Translations under genes and position numbers: made by a program
Source of the DNA: JBCCMF01 sp038747545
Lineage (GTDB): Bacteria > Bacteroidota > Rhodothermia > Rhodothermales > JBCCMF01
Length of the DNA stretch: 18,496 nucleotides
Reading direction: 5' to 3'
NCBI GenBank assembly: GCA_038747545.1
Contig: JBCDJT010000100.1
Location: 1 to 18,496 of the forward strand
Shown here: piece after piece, positions 16,110 to 18,496 of the stretch
Layout: every line of letters starts with the position of its first letter
How positions within the stretch are numbered: position 1 is the first letter of the stretch
The notes under the pieces: model-generated
What the model was told of the DNA's origin: nothing
The model's database searches: none
What the model saw: the letters and a program-made list of their open reading frames with translations, nothing else

Positions 16110-16165
16110 AGCAGCGCCGCTGCTTGCAGAGCGCACGTTCAGTCTGTGTGGCTCTGTGGGAGCCA
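16110..16165 (-). terminator. Two hairpins downstream of citrate synthase, possible terminator
   Basis: TGGCTC-TGTGG-GAGCCA (16149-16165) and AGCAGC-GCC-GCTGCT (16110-16124) are perfect six-base stems 52 and 93 bases beyond the citrate synthase stop. Neither is followed on the minus strand by a T-run, so they are at best atypical intrinsic terminators or transcript-stabilising stems. Confidence 0.3.
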
Positions 16166-16216
16166 TGTCAAAGGCAGAGCACGTAGGACGACAGGCCTGG
16201 GCCAGTCAGCTAATCC

Positions 16217-17350
16217 TCAACGCCGCTCAATGGGCACAACGGTTTGTCCACGCGGTCCCACGTACTCGGCACGCGGGCGGATCAGGCGGTTGGCTTGCCA
16301 CTGCTCCAGCAGGTGCGCCGTCCACCCCGTCACGCGGCTCATGGCGAAGATCGGCGTGTACAGGTCCACGTCGATGCCAAGCATGTAGTACACCGATGCG
16401 CTGAAGAAGTCGACGTTGGGGTACAGCTTCTTCTCCTGCGCCATCGTCTCCATCATCTCCAGGCTGATCTCGTACCACTTCGTGGTGCCCTTCTCACGGC
16501 TTAGGCCTTCCACCATGCCCCGTAGGATGGTAGCCCGGGGGTCGATGGTCTTGTAGACGCGGTGGCCGAAGCCCATGATGCGCTCCTTCTTGGCCAGCTT
16601 GTCCAGCACGAACTGACGCGGCGAGGCACCCGTACGCTCCACCTCCAGCAGCGTCTCCATCACGGCGATGTTAGCCCCGCCGTGGAGCGGACCTTTGAGC
16701 GCCCCTACGGCCCCAGCTACCGCCGAATACAGGTCGGACAGCGTGGCGCCGATGACGCGGCCCGTGAACGTGGAGGCGTTCAGGCCGTGGTCGGCGTGGA
16801 TAACGAGGCACGTGTCAAAGATCCTTTCGGCTTCGGGGCCGGGCTCCTCGGCCGTGAGCATGTAGAGGAAATTGAACGCCGTCGAGCCCGTCTTGAGCGG
16901 CCGCACCGGCTCGTGGCCTTTACGCATGCGGTCCAGCGCAGCAATAGCCGTGGGGATGCGGGCGGTGAGGCGGAGGGCCTTGCGGTAGTTGGCCTCGGGG
17001 GAAGGGTCGTCGGCTTCGGCGTCGAAGAGGGCGCAGATGGACGTGACCGTCTGCAGCGCGGCCATCGGGTTGGCGTCCTCAGGGATGTGGCGCAGCAGCG
17101 CGTACACCATCGGCGGCAGCTCGCGCTCGGCACGGAGCTGGGCGTGCAGGTGTTCGAGTTCGGCGCGCGTGGGCAGGTGGCCCTTCCACAGCAAGTGTGC
17201 GACCTCCTCGAACGATGTCTGCTCAGCCAAATCCTCGATGGCATACCCGCGGTAGATCAACTCGCCCTTTTGCCCGTCGATGAACGAGATCGCCGAGTCG
17301 AGCGCGATGATGCCTTCGAGTCCGGGGGCTTTGATCGGCGGATTGGCCAT
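16217..17350 (-). CDS. gltA: Citrate synthase
   Basis: This 377-residue enzyme condenses acetyl-CoA and oxaloacetate to citrate at the entry of the TCA cycle in the cytoplasm. The key residues are present: H188 in HADHGLNAS, H223 in GPLHGGAN, H263 in FGHRVYK and D314 in VDFFSASVYY, with arginines for oxaloacetate binding nearby (R264 and R347). The length matches the short dimeric type found in Gram-positive bacteria, archaea and several other phyla, rather than the longer (about 430-residue) hexameric proteobacterial type. The related 2-methylcitrate synthase has the same motifs, but no propionate genes are nearby, so citrate synthase is preferred. It appears monocistronic, with a TATCTT box 32 bases before the ATG and a divergent surface-protein gene upstream. 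Confidence 0.95.
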   Translation of the reverse strand: MANPPIKAPGLEGIIALDSAISFIDGQKGELIYRGYAIEDLAEQTSFEEVAHLLWKGHLPTRAELEHLHAQLRAERELPPMVYALLRHIPEDANPMAALQTVTSICALFDAEADDPSPEANYRKALRLTARIPTAIAALDRMRKGHEPVRPLKTGSTAFNFLYMLTAEEPGPEAERIFDTCLVIHADHGLNASTFTGRVIGATLSDLYSAVAGAVGALKGPLHGGANIAVMETLLEVERTGASPRQFVLDKLAKKERIMGFGHRVYKTIDPRATILRGMVEGLSREKGTTKWYEISLEMMETMAQEKKLYPNVDFFSASVYYMLGIDVDLYTPIFAMSRVTGWTAHLLEQWQANRLIRPRAEYVGPRGQTVVPIERR

Positions 17351-17380
17351 GAGCGACAGCAGTTTGATGAGCGGATGGCG

Positions 17381-17388
17381 CCAAGATA
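17381..17388 (-). promoter_or_regulatory. -10/-7-like box upstream of citrate synthase
   Basis: On the minus strand the box reads TATCTTGG, preceded by CG, and ends 32 bases before the start codon (counted from the CTT). The CGTAYCTT core is shared with two other genes in the window. No TTGACA-like element is found at 15-18 bases upstream. Confidence 0.42.
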
Positions 17389-17551
17389 CGCGGTCTCGTC
17401 GACAGTGCTGAGCGCGTCAGGCGGAGATGCGGCAAAAACGGAGAACATGTCAGCAAAAGCCCTTAAGGCGCCTGACCAGCAACCGATACCCGAGGCGCTA
17501 GGCTCTCATCGCTTGCAGCCCACACGACTCCATACTGAATCCCACACTCCG

Positions 17552-18496
17552 ATGACGCACTCCGCCCATAGCCTCCGCTGGGGATGCTTCCTCCTCCTCG
17601 TGCTGCTCGCCGGATTTCAGACCGCCCCGGTCTTCGCCCAAGCCAAGCTGACGATCGCCTCGTTCAGCAGCAGCCAGACCACGGTGCCCTCGGGCGAGAC
17701 CTTCCGCCTCACGGCCGCCTACGACTGCTCCAGCACCACGGGCAACTGCCTCGATGGTGTCATCACAATACCCGTCCCCGCTGGGCTGACGTACCAGTCG
17801 TCGCTGGGGAACGGGCAGACGCAGAACCTGACGGGCACCTACGACAACGGCACGCGCACGGTCGCCTTCCTCTTCAAGTCGCCACTGGCTTCGGGCTCCG
17901 TGGGTGAGCTGACCGTGGATGTCGCGTTTCCGAATGGCAGGACGCCCGACGGCACCAGCGTGGACATTACGGCGAGCAGCTCCGTCTCCAACGGCGATAC
18001 CGACAGCCGCGGCCCCGTCACGGTGATAGCCACAGCACAGAACACGTGGACCACATTGAAGCAGCGCACCACCAACCCGCCTGTCATAGACCGCCCGATT
18101 GTGTACGAGGTCGGCTTCGAGAGCCCCGGCGGCACGGGCCAGCTCAACCTCACCAACGCCGTCATCGTGGACACGCTGCCGCAGGGCGCGCAGTTCGTGT
18201 CAGCCGATAGCGGATGTACCTACGACAGCAACGCCAACACCGTCACCTGCTCGTGGGGCAGCAGCACACTGAACGTCAAGACTTCGGGCAGCAAGACCTA
18301 CAAGAAGAAGATCCGCCTCCAGTACAACACGGGCGACTTCACCATCGGCGACACGGTCACCAACATTGGCGACGGCACCGGGACGCCTGTGGGTGACGTG
18401 AATGGCTCGACGGGCCAGGCCAGCGTCTCGCACGACCTGCAAGCCTTCGTCGCCGATCCCAAGATCGCGCTCAACAAGCAAGTCAGCTTCACGAAC
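17552..18496 (+). CDS. Secreted DUF11-type surface protein, 3'-partial
   Basis: The frame is open from the ATG at 17552 to the last base of the window (315 codons), so the protein continues beyond it. A signal peptide (1-29/31, hydrophobic 11-22, ending VFAQA) shows export. The mature part is Thr, Ser, Gly and Asn-rich with a beta-sandwich pattern. The first domain (about 32-150) contains a Cys pair in YDCSSTTGNCLD. A DUF11-like domain (about 165-290) has the hallmark DTLPQGAQFVSADSG followed by NTVTCSWG. These domains usually occur as repeats in large cell-surface or secreted proteins, in Bacteroidota often ending in a sorting domain, so the full protein could be very long. Its job (adhesion, matrix or surface layer) is inferred. 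There is no Shine-Dalgarno sequence. It is divergent from citrate synthase, with a 201-base spacer. Confidence 0.8.
   Translation, partial: MTHSAHSLRWGCFLLLVLLAGFQTAPVFAQAKLTIASFSSSQTTVPSGETFRLTAAYDCSSTTGNCLDGVITIPVPAGLTYQSSLGNGQTQNLTGTYDNGTRTVAFLFKSPLASGSVGELTVDVAFPNGRTPDGTSVDITASSSVSNGDTDSRGPVTVIATAQNTWTTLKQRTTNPPVIDRPIVYEVGFESPGGTGQLNLTNAVIVDTLPQGAQFVSADSGCTYDSNANTVTCSWGSSTLNVKTSGSKTYKKKIRLQYNTGDFTIGDTVTNIGDGTGTPVGDVNGSTGQASVSHDLQAFVADPKIALNKQVSFTN

Larger units (their letters stand above)
15918..16216. other. Intergenic region between citrate synthase and the MFS gene
   Basis: This spacer of about 300 bases lies between two minus-strand genes. Its right part should contain the citrate synthase terminator (hairpins at 16110-16124 and 16149-16165), and its left edge holds the MFS promoter candidate. 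The middle (about 15995-16055) is rich in short GCG/CGC steps (for example around GTGCGCTTCGCTACGCG) but no clear long palindrome was found. Short reading frames here have no recognisable product. Confidence 0.5.

Noticed and set aside
1..18496. CRISPR array, tRNA, rRNA, transposase or integrase
   Set aside because: I looked for regularly spaced repeats, tRNA T-loop motifs, rRNA stretches and recombinase motifs on both strands and saw none that convinced me.

Overview
The window is about 18.5 kb of GC-rich bacterial DNA, most likely from a Bacteroidota-type organism in or near the Rhodothermota. Four things suggest this: tandem ~800-residue FtsX/MacB-type ABC permeases ending in a NP-x-(D/E)ALRYE tail; a stand-alone HsdR N-terminal domain protein of a kind common in Bacteroidota; start codons that almost all lack a Shine-Dalgarno sequence; and TA-Y-CTT boxes before several genes that resemble the Bacteroidota -7 element. 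The assignment is an inference, since there is no rRNA or marker gene here.

Layout. (1) 1-963 is the end of an unrecognised, visibly AT-richer gene that runs in from the left and looks like foreign (phage-like) DNA. It abuts a sigma-54 response regulator (minus strand) whose last third is missing, so a recombination boundary probably lies near 1018-1050. (2) 1930-2250 is a divergent intergenic region with a GTCATCCC palindrome. (3) 2251-8228 (plus) is a likely operon of a secreted serine hydrolase and two paralogous ABC permeases, without an ATP-binding subunit. (4) 8219-9103 (minus) is a metallo-beta-lactamase-fold hydrolase that overlaps the second permease tail to tail. (5) 9346-11187 (plus) is a second serine hydrolase with a four-helix membrane anchor. 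(6) 15917 down to 11205 (minus) is a same-strand run: AmpG-like MFS transporter, tandem GNAT acetyltransferase (ATGA overlap), short-chain dehydrogenase, HsdR_N-like protein, and acyltransferase-3 membrane protein. (7) 17350 down to 16217 (minus) is citrate synthase. (8) From 17552 (plus) a secreted DUF11-type surface protein begins and runs off the right end.

How the genes may work together. The clearest functional unit is the response regulator, serine hydrolase and twin permeases, which resembles a regulated envelope-stress or peptide-handling module. The AmpG-like transporter plus GNAT pair suggests uptake and modification of an amino sugar or muropeptide. Citrate synthase is housekeeping. 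No complete defence system, CRISPR array, tRNA, rRNA, transposase or integrase was recognised. The most unusual points are the truncation boundary at the left end, the hydrolase-permease cluster, and an 8-base CGTAYCTT box placed 27-32 bases before three start codons.
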